Positions 26,792 to 34,206 of a stretch of DNA of 52,653 bases are shown one piece after another. The DNA is taken from assembly GCF_014595955.1 (NCBI RefSeq), contig NZ_JABVCF010000011.1:197642-250294 (forward strand), read 5' to 3'. Numbering within the stretch: the first letter of the stretch is position 1; every line of letters begins with the position of its first letter. The notes below the pieces were generated by a model that saw nothing but the letters and a program-made list of their open reading frames with translations, had not been told where the DNA came from and did no database searches. Source of the stretch: Pseudaminobacter soli (ex Zhang et al. 2022) (GTDB lineage: Bacteria; Pseudomonadota; Alphaproteobacteria; Rhizobiales; Rhizobiaceae). The translations under genes were made by a program, and so were the position numbers.

Positions 26792-26865
26792 CGTCTGTTC
26801 CCCATTTTTGCGTCGTATGACTCGCGCCCGCCCTGTGCCTTCATCCAGAGGTGAGGCAATTGTTA

Positions 26866-26879
26866 TTCTGTGTACAGAA
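26866..26879. promoter_or_regulatory. Palindromic operator upstream of the BMP importer operon
   Basis: TTCTGT-GT-ACAGAA, a perfect 6-bp inverted repeat with a two-base spacer, 75 bases before the importer ATG and about 160 bases before the IclR ATG. A nearly identical site occurs at 29468-29481. Binding by the adjacent IclR protein is inferred. Confidence 0.65.
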
Positions 26880-27037
26880 CGGTAGTCGATGTATAGGACG
26901 TTATCCGATCTCGCGGATGCGTCAAGCACCAACTTTCGCGTCGCGGGATCGCCGGTGCGCCTGGCCGACCAAAGCGCGGCCCTTGCCGGAAACCTGATGA
27001 ACGGTCAGAACCTCTTTCGACGACAAAGGACGTATGA

Positions 27038-27946
27038 ATGCCCAAGAACCCGCCACAAGAGCAGATGGCAAGCCAGTCACTGGCTTCCCGCTCCGGCGCC
27101 AAGCTGCAATACGAGGGCGATCATTGGATGCTCGCCGCGGGCGGCCAGTTCGTTTCCGAGCGCAAGGCCCCCGGGATCGTGCCTGCTCTCGAGAACGGCA
27201 TCGCCATCATCGCCTATCTGAATAGGAAAGCGCCAAGGCCTGCCGGACTGGCCGAGATATCCTCCACGATCGGCATCTCCAAGAGTCACTGTCATTCGCT
27301 GCTGAAGACGCTCACACATTTCGACTGGCTGAGCTTCGATGAGGAGACCAAGACCTATCGCCTGCATTCCGGCATCATCAGTGACGCATCATCGCTGCTG
27401 AATTCTCCGATCATCAATGTGATTAGACCGCTGCTGTCCGAACTCGTCCAACGCCTAGAATTGCCGTGTGTCCTATCTGAGCCGATGTCTGACGACTCCT
27501 TTGTCGTCATCGATCGGATCAACGCCCACCACATTATGGAAGTGTCCTTTCCGGTAGGTCATCGGTTCTCGCGCAATGCGGCTGCCCAGATGCGTGCTTA
27601 TCTCGCCTGGCAGAATCCGGAGCGCATAGATCGCTGGATGCAGGACTGGAATCCCGTGGCCTACACGGAAACCACTGTCATTGACCCAGCCACGCTGAGG
27701 GCGGAGATCGGGGCCACCCGGCGCCGCGGCTGGGCTCGTTCGGTCGGGGAATTTACAGAAGGGCTGATGGCGCTGGCCCTTCCGATCTTCGATCGCTCCG
27801 GACAGGTGGCCTATATTTTCAACCTATCGTCACTGGTGAACACCTTGCTGCCCCGCGAGGAGCAGGTGGCGCGCGAGATGCAACGCACCGCTGCCCAGAT
27901 ACACCGCGCCCTGGCGGCTCGGGTTCCGCTTGACTTCCCCACGTGA
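27038..27946 (+). CDS. IclR-family transcriptional regulator
   Basis: A 302-residue regulator. After a ~45-residue polar leader comes the IclR winged helix: VPALENGIAIIAYLNRKAPR, then GLAEISSTIGISKSHCHSLL (recognition helix, about 70-90) and YRLHSGI. The effector-binding domain follows, with SVGEFTEGLMALALPIFDRS as the usual IclR core near 230-250. It stands divergent from the BMP importer and tail-to-tail with the hydantoinase gene. Two shared palindromes in the neighbouring promoters make it the likely local regulator, probably of ureide or pyrimidine catabolism. The effector is unknown. Confidence 0.88.
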   Translation: MPKNPPQEQMASQSLASRSGAKLQYEGDHWMLAAGGQFVSERKAPGIVPALENGIAIIAYLNRKAPRPAGLAEISSTIGISKSHCHSLLKTLTHFDWLSFDEETKTYRLHSGIISDASSLLNSPIINVIRPLLSELVQRLELPCVLSEPMSDDSFVVIDRINAHHIMEVSFPVGHRFSRNAAAQMRAYLAWQNPERIDRWMQDWNPVAYTETTVIDPATLRAEIGATRRRGWARSVGEFTEGLMALALPIFDRSGQVAYIFNLSSLVNTLLPREEQVAREMQRTAAQIHRALAARVPLDFPT

Positions 27947-27986
27947 TCGCGGGCGGCTCCATTCACCGCCTATCCCCAAGCAACCT

Positions 27987-29372
27987 TCACAACGAGCTGC
28001 GGTGATAAGGGCGGCGCTTTATGAAATTCCCGGTTCCCGCCTTGCCGACAAAATGGCGATTCTCCACGATCATCTCACCGCGGCGAACCACCGTCAGCGG
28101 CAAACCGTGGACCTGCTTACCCTCATAAAGTGTGTAGTCGACCTTATGATGGAGGTCCGCCTGGCGGATGGTTGCAGTGGCATCCGGGTCCCAGACGACG
28201 ATGTCCGCGTCGCTTCCCACGGCAATGGTCCCTTTTTCGGGGAATAGTCCGAACAGTCGCGCCGGATTTGTGGCAACAAGTTCGACGAAGCGGTTGATGC
28301 TGAGGCGACCCTCGTTCACCCCCTGATAAACCATGGTGAGACGTTCTTCGATCCCCGGCGCTCCGTTGGGGATCTTGGAGAAGTCGCTCCTCCCGAGGGT
28401 CTTGTGCTTCTCGTACGACCAGCTCGCATGGTCCGACGACACCGCCTGTAATGTTCCCTCGCCAAGCGCCCGCCATAAGGCATGCTGGTCCTGCTCGCTG
28501 CGAGCGGGCGGCGTGAAGACCCACTTTGCTCCCTCGAAGCCTTCTCGAGCCAAGTCTTCCTTGGTCGCGTAAAGATAGTGCGTACAGGTTTCCGCCCGCA
28601 CATCGACGCCGCGCCGCCGGCCTACGAGGATCTCCTCCAATGCTTCCGTGCAGGTCAGGTGAACGATGTAAACAGGCGCGCCAGCGATCTCGGCCATCGC
28701 GATCGCCCTGGCGGTCGCTTCGCTCTCCACCCGGGGAGGACGGCTCAACGCATGGTATTTAGGTGCCGTGTTTCCAACCTTGAGGTTCTCCTCGATCAGG
28801 AAGTCGGCGGCGTCTCCGTTCTCAGCATGGACCATCACGAGCGCGCCGGATTTTCGCGCCTGAGCCAAGGTGCGCACAAGAGTGCGGTCGTCCACCATTT
28901 GCGCGCCCTTGTAAGCCATAAACACCTTGAAGCTGGTGATGCCTTGCTGCGGCAAGGAAAGGAGCTCCTCCTCCACGGCAGGGTTGAAGTCGACCACGAT
29001 GATGTGGAACCCATAGTCGACTACGGCCTTGCCCTCGGCCTTGCGGTGCCAGTCGGCCAGCGCGTCCTGCAGCGACTGGCCCCGCCGCTGTTGGCAGAAG
29101 TCGACGATAGTGGTCGTGCCCCCACAGGCGGCGGCAATGGTTCCGGTAAGGAAGTCGTCCGCGGTGTTGAAGCCGTCGCCCGGGGCGTCGAGATGCGTGT
29201 GCACATCGACGCCTCCCGGAATGACATACTTGCCCGCAGCATCGATCCTGCGCCGCGTCTCGCCTAGCTCTCCTCCGATCTGAACGATCTTGCCGTCCTT
29301 GATTCCCAGATCAGCGCGGGAGGTGCTTGCCGCCGTAACCAGCAGACCGTTTTCGATAACCAGATCAAGCAC
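27987..29372 (-). CDS. Dihydropyrimidinase/D-hydantoinase
   Basis: A 461-residue cyclic amidohydrolase that opens the ring of dihydropyrimidines or 5-substituted hydantoins to N-carbamoyl products. The metal site is complete: GGVDVHTHLD (His-x-His), FKVFMAYKG with the carboxylated Lys, HAENGD, VYIVHLTC (His) and SSDHASW (Asp). GTG at 29372 has AAAGGAAA upstream and gives the family length; a longer in-frame extension would cover the divergent gene. It is divergent from the amidase operon, with a shared operator at 29468. Allantoinase is a close relative and cannot be fully excluded. Confidence 0.88.
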   Translation of the reverse strand: MLDLVIENGLLVTAASTSRADLGIKDGKIVQIGGELGETRRRIDAAGKYVIPGGVDVHTHLDAPGDGFNTADDFLTGTIAAACGGTTTIVDFCQQRRGQSLQDALADWHRKAEGKAVVDYGFHIIVVDFNPAVEEELLSLPQQGITSFKVFMAYKGAQMVDDRTLVRTLAQARKSGALVMVHAENGDAADFLIEENLKVGNTAPKYHALSRPPRVESEATARAIAMAEIAGAPVYIVHLTCTEALEEILVGRRRGVDVRAETCTHYLYATKEDLAREGFEGAKWVFTPPARSEQDQHALWRALGEGTLQAVSSDHASWSYEKHKTLGRSDFSKIPNGAPGIEERLTMVYQGVNEGRLSINRFVELVATNPARLFGLFPEKGTIAVGSDADIVVWDPDATATIRQADLHHKVDYTLYEGKQVHGLPLTVVRRGEMIVENRHFVGKAGTGNFIKRRPYHRSSL

Positions 29373-29467
29373 GAGCCGTTTCCTTTCATCTGTGGCCCAT
29401 GGATGGCTCTCCGGGCCGCTTGACAACATAGGAAACCAGCCTAGTGTGTTCCTCATATAAAAATCAA

Positions 29468-29481
29468 TCCTGTATACAGAA
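29468..29481. promoter_or_regulatory. Palindromic operator in the divergent hydantoinase/amidase promoter
   Basis: TCCTGTATACAGAA, with a perfect CTGTATACAG core and the same outer bases as the site at 26866. It lies 19-32 bases before the amidase GTG and about 100 bases before the hydantoinase GTG, so one bound protein could control both directions. Confidence 0.65.
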
Positions 29482-29499
29482 CACAGAGGGTGAATCTTC

Positions 29500-30144
29500 G
29501 TGTATGAGGAAGTAAGAGAGCTATACGAGCGCAGCGGCTTTGGCGGACGCGTGGGGTTCGGTGAGCGACCTGCACTGGTTGTCATAGACCTGGCACGTTC
29601 CTGGCTTGACGATGAATCGCCCCAGGGGTCCTCCCGACTCGAGCCGGTCTTGCACAACACGATCGAGCTCTTGCAGGTCGCGCGGAAACACGATTGCCCC
29701 GTGTTCTTCACAACCATGGCCTTCACGCCCTGGGAAACCGTCGGCCCATACGGCCGCAAGATGCTTCACCTCGGCGAAAGGGGCTCGCTGGAGGCCGGCT
29801 CAAAGATGGTAGAGCTTGATCCCAGGCTGGAAAGGCGGCCGGAAGAGCCGCTTCTTGTGAAGCCAAGGGCGTCAGCGTTCTGGGGAACGCCCTTCGACAC
29901 CTACCTGATCGGCCGGAACATCGACACGTTGATCGTCACTGGCTGCAGCACGAGCGGCTGCATCCGCGCGACGGCGGAGAGCGCCCATAATCTCAATTTC
30001 CGGACGATCGTCGTCAGGGAGGCCGTGGGCGATCGCTCGCCGATGGCGCATGAGGTGAATCTGACTGACATCGATCTTCGCTATGCTGATGTTGTCGGTC
30101 TTGAAGAGACGATCGCCTATCTCGAGGGAAGGGCCACGAGATGA
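29500..30144 (+). CDS. Isochorismatase-fold amidohydrolase (N-carbamoylsarcosine amidase-like)
   Basis: A 214-residue cysteine hydrolase. The catalytic triad is visible: Asp in VVIDLARSW (about 28), Lys in KPRASAFWGT (about 122) and Cys in VTGCSTSGCIRATAESA. The family splits carbamoyl or amide groups (N-carbamoylsarcosine, ureidoacrylate, maleamate), and the opening EVRELYERSGFGGRVGFG is typical of the N-carbamoylsarcosine branch. GTG start with GAGGG upstream. Its end overlaps the RidA gene by four bases. It probably hydrolyses the N-carbamoyl product of the divergent hydantoinase or a related ureide. Confidence 0.85.
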   Translation: MYEEVRELYERSGFGGRVGFGERPALVVIDLARSWLDDESPQGSSRLEPVLHNTIELLQVARKHDCPVFFTTMAFTPWETVGPYGRKMLHLGERGSLEAGSKMVELDPRLERRPEEPLLVKPRASAFWGTPFDTYLIGRNIDTLIVTGCSTSGCIRATAESAHNLNFRTIVVREAVGDRSPMAHEVNLTDIDLRYADVVGLEETIAYLEGRATR

Positions 30145-30497
30145 GCACCGACATCGTTCGCCTAAGCGAAAACCACCGTATGAGCCTAGCCGTCGAGACA
30201 AGCGGCTTCGTCTTTCTGGCGGGCCTCACCGCCGTCGCGACGCGTGGTGCTTCCGTCACCGAGCAGGCGAAGGAGATCCTGGAGAGAATCGATCATCATC
30301 TCGCCGAAGCGGGGACGAGCAAGAAAAACGTCGTCAGTGCGCAGGTCTGGCTGACCGACATCGCGACCTTCGACGAGTTCAACCTTGTCTGGGACGCATG
30401 GATTGCTGATGCAGGCAAGCCCGCCCGCGCCTGCGTGGAGGCCCGTTTGGCCGATCCCGCGCTGACCGTAGAAATCATGGTCACGGCCCGGCGCTGA
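30141..30497 (+). CDS. RidA/YjgF/RutC family protein
   Basis: A 118-residue RidA-fold protein that as a trimer hydrolyses reactive enamines/imines or aminoacrylates. The conserved Arg is present in KPARACVEARLADP near residues 91-104, followed by VEIMVTARR. Its ATG overlaps the amidase stop, so the two are translationally coupled. RutC-type partners of RutB-like amidases have the same neighbourhood, consistent with clearing a toxic intermediate of ureide breakdown. Confidence 0.85.
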   Translation: MSTDIVRLSENHRMSLAVETSGFVFLAGLTAVATRGASVTEQAKEILERIDHHLAEAGTSKKNVVSAQVWLTDIATFDEFNLVWDAWIADAGKPARACVEARLADPALTVEIMVTARR

Positions 30498-30535
30498 CGC
30501 GTCGGACCGCTTCCTCACATCAGGAAGGCAGGCAG

Positions 30536-31768
30536 ATGCCAAGGATCAATGCTGAGCGGTTGCTTTCCGAGCTCCGCCGGTTCGCTCGATTCGGCGCGCA
30601 CAAGACGGGCGTCCATCGGCCCACCTACTCCGCTGAGGACATGGAAAGCCGACGCTGGCTCGCCAGCCAGTACGAGGCGCTCGGTCTCGACGCTCACATA
30701 GACGGGGTCGGCAATGTGTTCGGCATGCCGCGCTCACCTCGGCGCTCACTGCTGATTGGATCGCACGCCGAATCGCAGAACCATGCAGGCTGGCTTGATG
30801 GAGCGCTTGGTGTGATCTACGGCCTCGAGGTGGCGCGCGCATTCGCAGAGACTCCGGACTGCGCCGAACTGCCCATTGCCCCTGTCGCCTGGGCTGACGA
30901 AGAGAGCCACTATATCACTCTGCTGGGAAGCCGCTCTTATGTCGGCGACATCAGCGAAGCCGAGATCGCCAACGCCGTGAACGTCTATCACGGACAACCG
31001 CTTCGGGACGCGTTGAAGGCTGCCGGCCTTGCTGGCATTCCGCGGCGGCAGGCCGAACCTGAACGGCATGTCGGATATCTGGAAGCCCATATTGAGCAGG
31101 GAGACTCGCTCGAGGCCACGGGCAAGCGGATCGGAATTGTCACCAGCATCGTGGGGATCTGGCAGTACCGCATCGCCTTCGATGGTGTTCAGAACCACGC
31201 TGGAACGACGCGGATGGCGATCAGGAAGGATGCGGGTGTCGCAGCCGCCATGCTGGCGATGGCGATAGCGGAGCGCTTTCCACAGGTCGCCGCTGAGCGG
31301 TCTGTCTGGACAACTGGGCGCATCACCCTAGAGCCTGGCGCGCCGAGCATCATTCCTGGCAGAGCCGAGATGCTGTTCCAGTTTCGCGATGCAGACGTTT
31401 CGGTTCTGGAGCGCATGGATGTGGCTCTCAGGGACCTTGTCGAGCAGACGTGCGCGCGCTCCGGCTGTTCGGCGGAGGTCGAGAGGACTGCGACCGGCCG
31501 GCCGTGGGTCATGGATCAGGCGTTCCAAGAGGCACTTGAAGCTTCCGCCGAGCGGCACGCTCCTGGCATGCACGTGCGGATGCCAAGCGGCGCCAGCCAC
31601 GACGCTCAGCTGGTGGCCCGCAAGCTGCGGGCGGCGATGCTCTTCGTTCCCAGCATCGGTGGTATCAGCCATCACTGGACCGAAAACACCGACGATGCCG
31701 ATCTTGTGCTCGGCTGCCAGGTATTGGCGGACGCGGCCGAAACAATTCTGCGCACCCAGGGTGATTAG
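30536..31768 (+). CDS. M20-family amidohydrolase (N-carbamoyl-L-amino acid hydrolase/ureidopropionase-like)
   Basis: A 410-residue metallo-amidohydrolase of the HyuC/AllC/beta-ureidopropionase group. Landmarks: GSHAESQNHAGWLDGALGV (about 81-99), a WADEES segment, HIEQGD (about 186), NHAGTTRM (dimerisation-domain binding site), ASHDAQ and GGISHHWTEN. The first metal segment reads HAES where relatives usually have HLDS or HLDT, so the Asp bridging ligand appears to be Glu. A deletion-free frame and otherwise intact motifs argue it is functional. It ends the amidase-RidA-hydrolase operon and would complete hydrolysis of N-carbamoyl amino acids from hydantoins. Confidence 0.8.
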   Translation: MPRINAERLLSELRRFARFGAHKTGVHRPTYSAEDMESRRWLASQYEALGLDAHIDGVGNVFGMPRSPRRSLLIGSHAESQNHAGWLDGALGVIYGLEVARAFAETPDCAELPIAPVAWADEESHYITLLGSRSYVGDISEAEIANAVNVYHGQPLRDALKAAGLAGIPRRQAEPERHVGYLEAHIEQGDSLEATGKRIGIVTSIVGIWQYRIAFDGVQNHAGTTRMAIRKDAGVAAAMLAMAIAERFPQVAAERSVWTTGRITLEPGAPSIIPGRAEMLFQFRDADVSVLERMDVALRDLVEQTCARSGCSAEVERTATGRPWVMDQAFQEALEASAERHAPGMHVRMPSGASHDAQLVARKLRAAMLFVPSIGGISHHWTENTDDADLVLGCQVLADAAETILRTQGD

Positions 31769-32505
31769 AGAACGCTTGGCCAAGCTGGGCGCGGGCGGAC
31801 TGCGACCACTACTTGGAGAAGGTAGGAAGATTACGGAAGCAGCATCCAGATCGAGGCAGAGCCAAGCCGCTCAAAGTTGGTCCAAGGAGACCTCCTCGCC
31901 TAGCTTCCAATACGCACCATCGATTGAACTCACACGTACGTTGGAGCCGCATATTTCGACACACTGAAAGGGACGGCAGTTCCGATGGATCGTACACACT
32001 CCACGCAATCCCAACGCACAGCCGCGAATTACTTGGATTCTTCGAAGACGGATCAATGTCTGCGCTGTAGCAGAACGTGATCGGCCTATCAGAGACAGCG
32101 TACGCCGTATGCAACAAAGGCCAACACGAAAAAGGCGGGGCATATCCCGCCTTCCGCAACCCTGCACGCTAGCTCCCAGAGCCCAAGGAGAGGCGCGGGC
32201 GTAGTGCCCGAAGCGCGTGGCGTGGCAGACACGGCACCCCTCGGGATAGTCTTGCGGTTGTCGAGGAAAAGTCCACCAGGCCAGTGTGCCCGTCAGGCCG
32301 CAGGGCTCCCCACTTCTCCGGTGAGCTTGGCCTGAAGGGCCGGAACAGGAAGGTCCGAAAACCTCCCCTTTGCATATATAGCCGCCTGGCGGCCTCGCCG
32401 CAGGGCTCTGCCCTAAGCGATGAAGATGCTTCGCTAATGTCTCGGCCTAATCGGCAGCAATGTCGCCGAGCATCTTCCAGGTGCCTGTGCTGACCTTCAC
32501 AAACC
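31769..32505. other. Gene-poor region with clustered hairpins
   Basis: No convincing coding frame in ~740 bases. At 32132-32153 AAGGCGGG and CCCGCCTT form a stem that on the minus strand is followed by TTTTT, a good intrinsic terminator for leftward transcription. At 32381-32435 three hairpins follow in a row: GCCGCC-T-GGCGGC, AGGGC-TCT-GCCCT and AGCGA-10 nt-TCGCT, after a TATATA tract. Long minus-strand frames across 32170-32340 exist but match nothing I recognise. Confidence 0.5.
32132..32153 (-). terminator. Rho-independent terminator-like hairpin, minus strand
   Basis: An 8-bp perfect stem with a six-base loop; on the minus strand it runs straight into TTTTT then CG. It implies a leftward transcript starting somewhere in 32200-32500, although no gene was recognised there. 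Confidence 0.55.
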
Positions 32506-32892
32506 TCAGCGTGATTTCGCGTTCGATCGCCACACCTGCATCACCGATTCCAGCTCCCTCTCAGGGCTTATTTCGATCATCTCCGTCTCTTCAAGGTGAA
32601 GAACGGAATGGCCCGCAGGTGAATAGAATACCTCTCCAGCCTCAATCGTCTCTTCGCGATCGGGGTATCTGACCAGTAATCGTCCGCGGATCACGTAGCC
32701 CCAGTGAGGGCTTTGGCAGAGGTTTCCAGCAAGCCCGCGGAAATACGGACCCGAATCAAAGCCTTTAGGAATTCCCGAATAATAACCAATGTTCATGCCA
32801 CCCCATCGGACATGTCTCGCCTCCCATCCGGCGTTCGAATCACCCAACGGCAGCTCACCAAGTCTGAAATGGTACGGCACTTGACTAGACAT
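32506..32892 (-). CDS. Small cupin-domain protein
   Basis: A 128-residue single-domain cupin. The core is SPHWGYVIRGRLLVRYPDRE (motif 1 region, about 62-81) and GEVFYSPAGHSVLHLEETEM (motif 2, about 88-107). The metal ligands differ from the classic HxH: His in SPHWG and His in AGHSV are visible, so a metal site is uncertain. ATG at 32892 has AAGGAGAGG directly upstream and defines the start. It is separated from the LysR gene by ~200 bases on the same strand. A role in sensing or processing a catabolic intermediate is possible. Confidence 0.75.
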   Translation of the reverse strand: MSSQVPYHFRLGELPLGDSNAGWEARHVRWGGMNIGYYSGIPKGFDSGPYFRGLAGNLCQSPHWGYVIRGRLLVRYPDREETIEAGEVFYSPAGHSVLHLEETEMIEISPERELESVMQVWRSNAKSR

Positions 32893-33005
32893 AACCTCTC
32901 CTTTGCACAAAGAATAATCTCCGACTTGATGGTTGTCGGAGCTTCCCCGCGAGCAGGACGTCCGCACGCCTTAGAAGGCTGAGACAAAATCGGCGGGGAA
33001 GAAAG

Positions 33006-33032
33006 CTGAATTTTCTGAATAGACGAATTCAG
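33006..33032. promoter_or_regulatory. Inverted repeat upstream of the cupin gene
   Basis: CTGAATT at 33006-33012 is mirrored by AATTCAG at 33026-33032 with 13 bases between, about 115-140 bases before the cupin ATG. It could be an operator; the stem is too A/T-rich for a good terminator of the LysR gene. Confidence 0.3.
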
Positions 33033-33096
33033 TTCCGCTGATGCTCGGCTGTGGGGCTACAAATCTCAGGCGCGTCAGAATGATCCCTAACCACAT

Positions 33097-33987
33097 TCAA
33101 TTTACTGGAGGCGAGACCGCCCCAAGTGCAGCCGTTTCGATTGCGATGTGCGCTGGTTCGGACATCGCGAGGGGCCGGATCACGAGGATCTGCAGTGGCT
33201 CCGTTGTGGGCTCGCAGCGCAGTCGGCGTAGTGTCCCCTTCGCGACCTCGGCCTCATAAAGCCGCTCAGGCAGATAGGCGAGCCCCAGTCCGGCCGTGGC
33301 CATCATGGCCGCGGTTCGGAAGGAATTGCAGATAGTGAGGTCCCGAAAGTGAACGGAATTGGTGGTGAGCCACGTCAAGGTTGAGCCACGGAACTGCCAC
33401 TCTCTTGAGGTGCCGATGGTTGGTAAATTACAGAGGCTCTGCGGCGTAAGGACCTCGGGAATGCCGGGGAGGTCGGGGCTGCACATCCAACTGAACGCGA
33501 CTTCATGGAGGGGCGTGGACAGGAAACGCGACGGAGGCATCTCGCAGGTCGCGAAAGCCATGTCGAGCGTTCCAGCGTAGAGCTTTTCCTCAATGAGGTG
33601 CGAGAGCGTTATTTCGAGCTCAAGGCGAATCAGCGGGTGTTCTGCGCGGATGCGGCGGACCAGCTCCGTGAGCCAAGTCAGCGCCACCACTTCGGCGACT
33701 CCGAGGCGCACATATCCCGCAATCTCTCGCTTCTGGGCCGCGGCCCTGACCATACGGTCGGTCGCGAGCACCACGTCCTCCGCCATAGGCAGCAGGAGTG
33801 CACCCTGGGCGGTCAGGCGCGCCGTCCGGCCGGATCGGTCAAAGAGGAGGGTGCCGAGCCGGCTCTCCAACTCCTGGATTCGCATTGAGACGGTCGACTG
33901 CGTCGCGTTGAGGCGAGCCGCGGCGGCCGCGAAACTGCCGAGGCGGGCAGCCCAGAAGAACGTCTCGATCTGCCGCTGATTCATCAC
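33097..33987 (-). CDS. LysR-family transcriptional regulator
   Basis: A 296-residue LysR regulator. The N-terminal winged helix-turn-helix is clear: QIETFFWAARLGSFAAAAAR, then LNATQSTVSMRIQELE and LFDRSGRTARLTAQG. The effector domain spans about residues 90-290. It is divergent from the operon beginning at 34207, the classic LysR arrangement, and a T-N11-A palindrome lies between at 34020-34034. It probably activates the allantoinase/ABC operon and may also act on the cupin gene. Confidence 0.9.
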   Translation of the reverse strand: MMNQRQIETFFWAARLGSFAAAAARLNATQSTVSMRIQELESRLGTLLFDRSGRTARLTAQGALLLPMAEDVVLATDRMVRAAAQKREIAGYVRLGVAEVVALTWLTELVRRIRAEHPLIRLELEITLSHLIEEKLYAGTLDMAFATCEMPPSRFLSTPLHEVAFSWMCSPDLPGIPEVLTPQSLCNLPTIGTSREWQFRGSTLTWLTTNSVHFRDLTICNSFRTAAMMATAGLGLAYLPERLYEAEVAKGTLRRLRCEPTTEPLQILVIRPLAMSEPAHIAIETAALGAVSPPVN

Positions 33988-34019
33988 GGTCGGCTCCTCC
34001 GCTTGTACAGGGTTCTCAG

Positions 34020-34034
34020 TTCAAGATTCTTGAA
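34020..34034. promoter_or_regulatory. LysR box candidate
   Basis: TTCAAG-ATT-CTTGAA, a perfect 6-bp inverted repeat that contains T-N11-A. It sits 33 bases before the LysR start and ~175 bases before the hydrolase ATG, inside the divergent intergenic region. Confidence 0.6.
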
Positions 34035-34206
34035 GGGACTTGTTCCAGATAATTCGCTTTTATTTCATTATGACCCGTGGCTCCCATGTACGCAACGGAA
34101 CCCCGTCGTCCCGCTCAGGACAGCACCGCACCCCGGGCGCACATGTTTCGGTGCCGAGATGCGCGCCGGAGGTTCAGCAGCCGACGACGCCTGGAGCGCA
34201 GATACT

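Noticed and set aside
28482-29267. A 261-codon plus-strand frame
   Set aside because: Antisense of the hydantoinase gene, which has a full metal site.
32263-32274. GAGGAAAAGTCC, resembling the conserved RNase P RNA core GAGGAAAGTCC
   Set aside because: One base too long, and no other RNase P core segments such as ACAGAAA in the right place.
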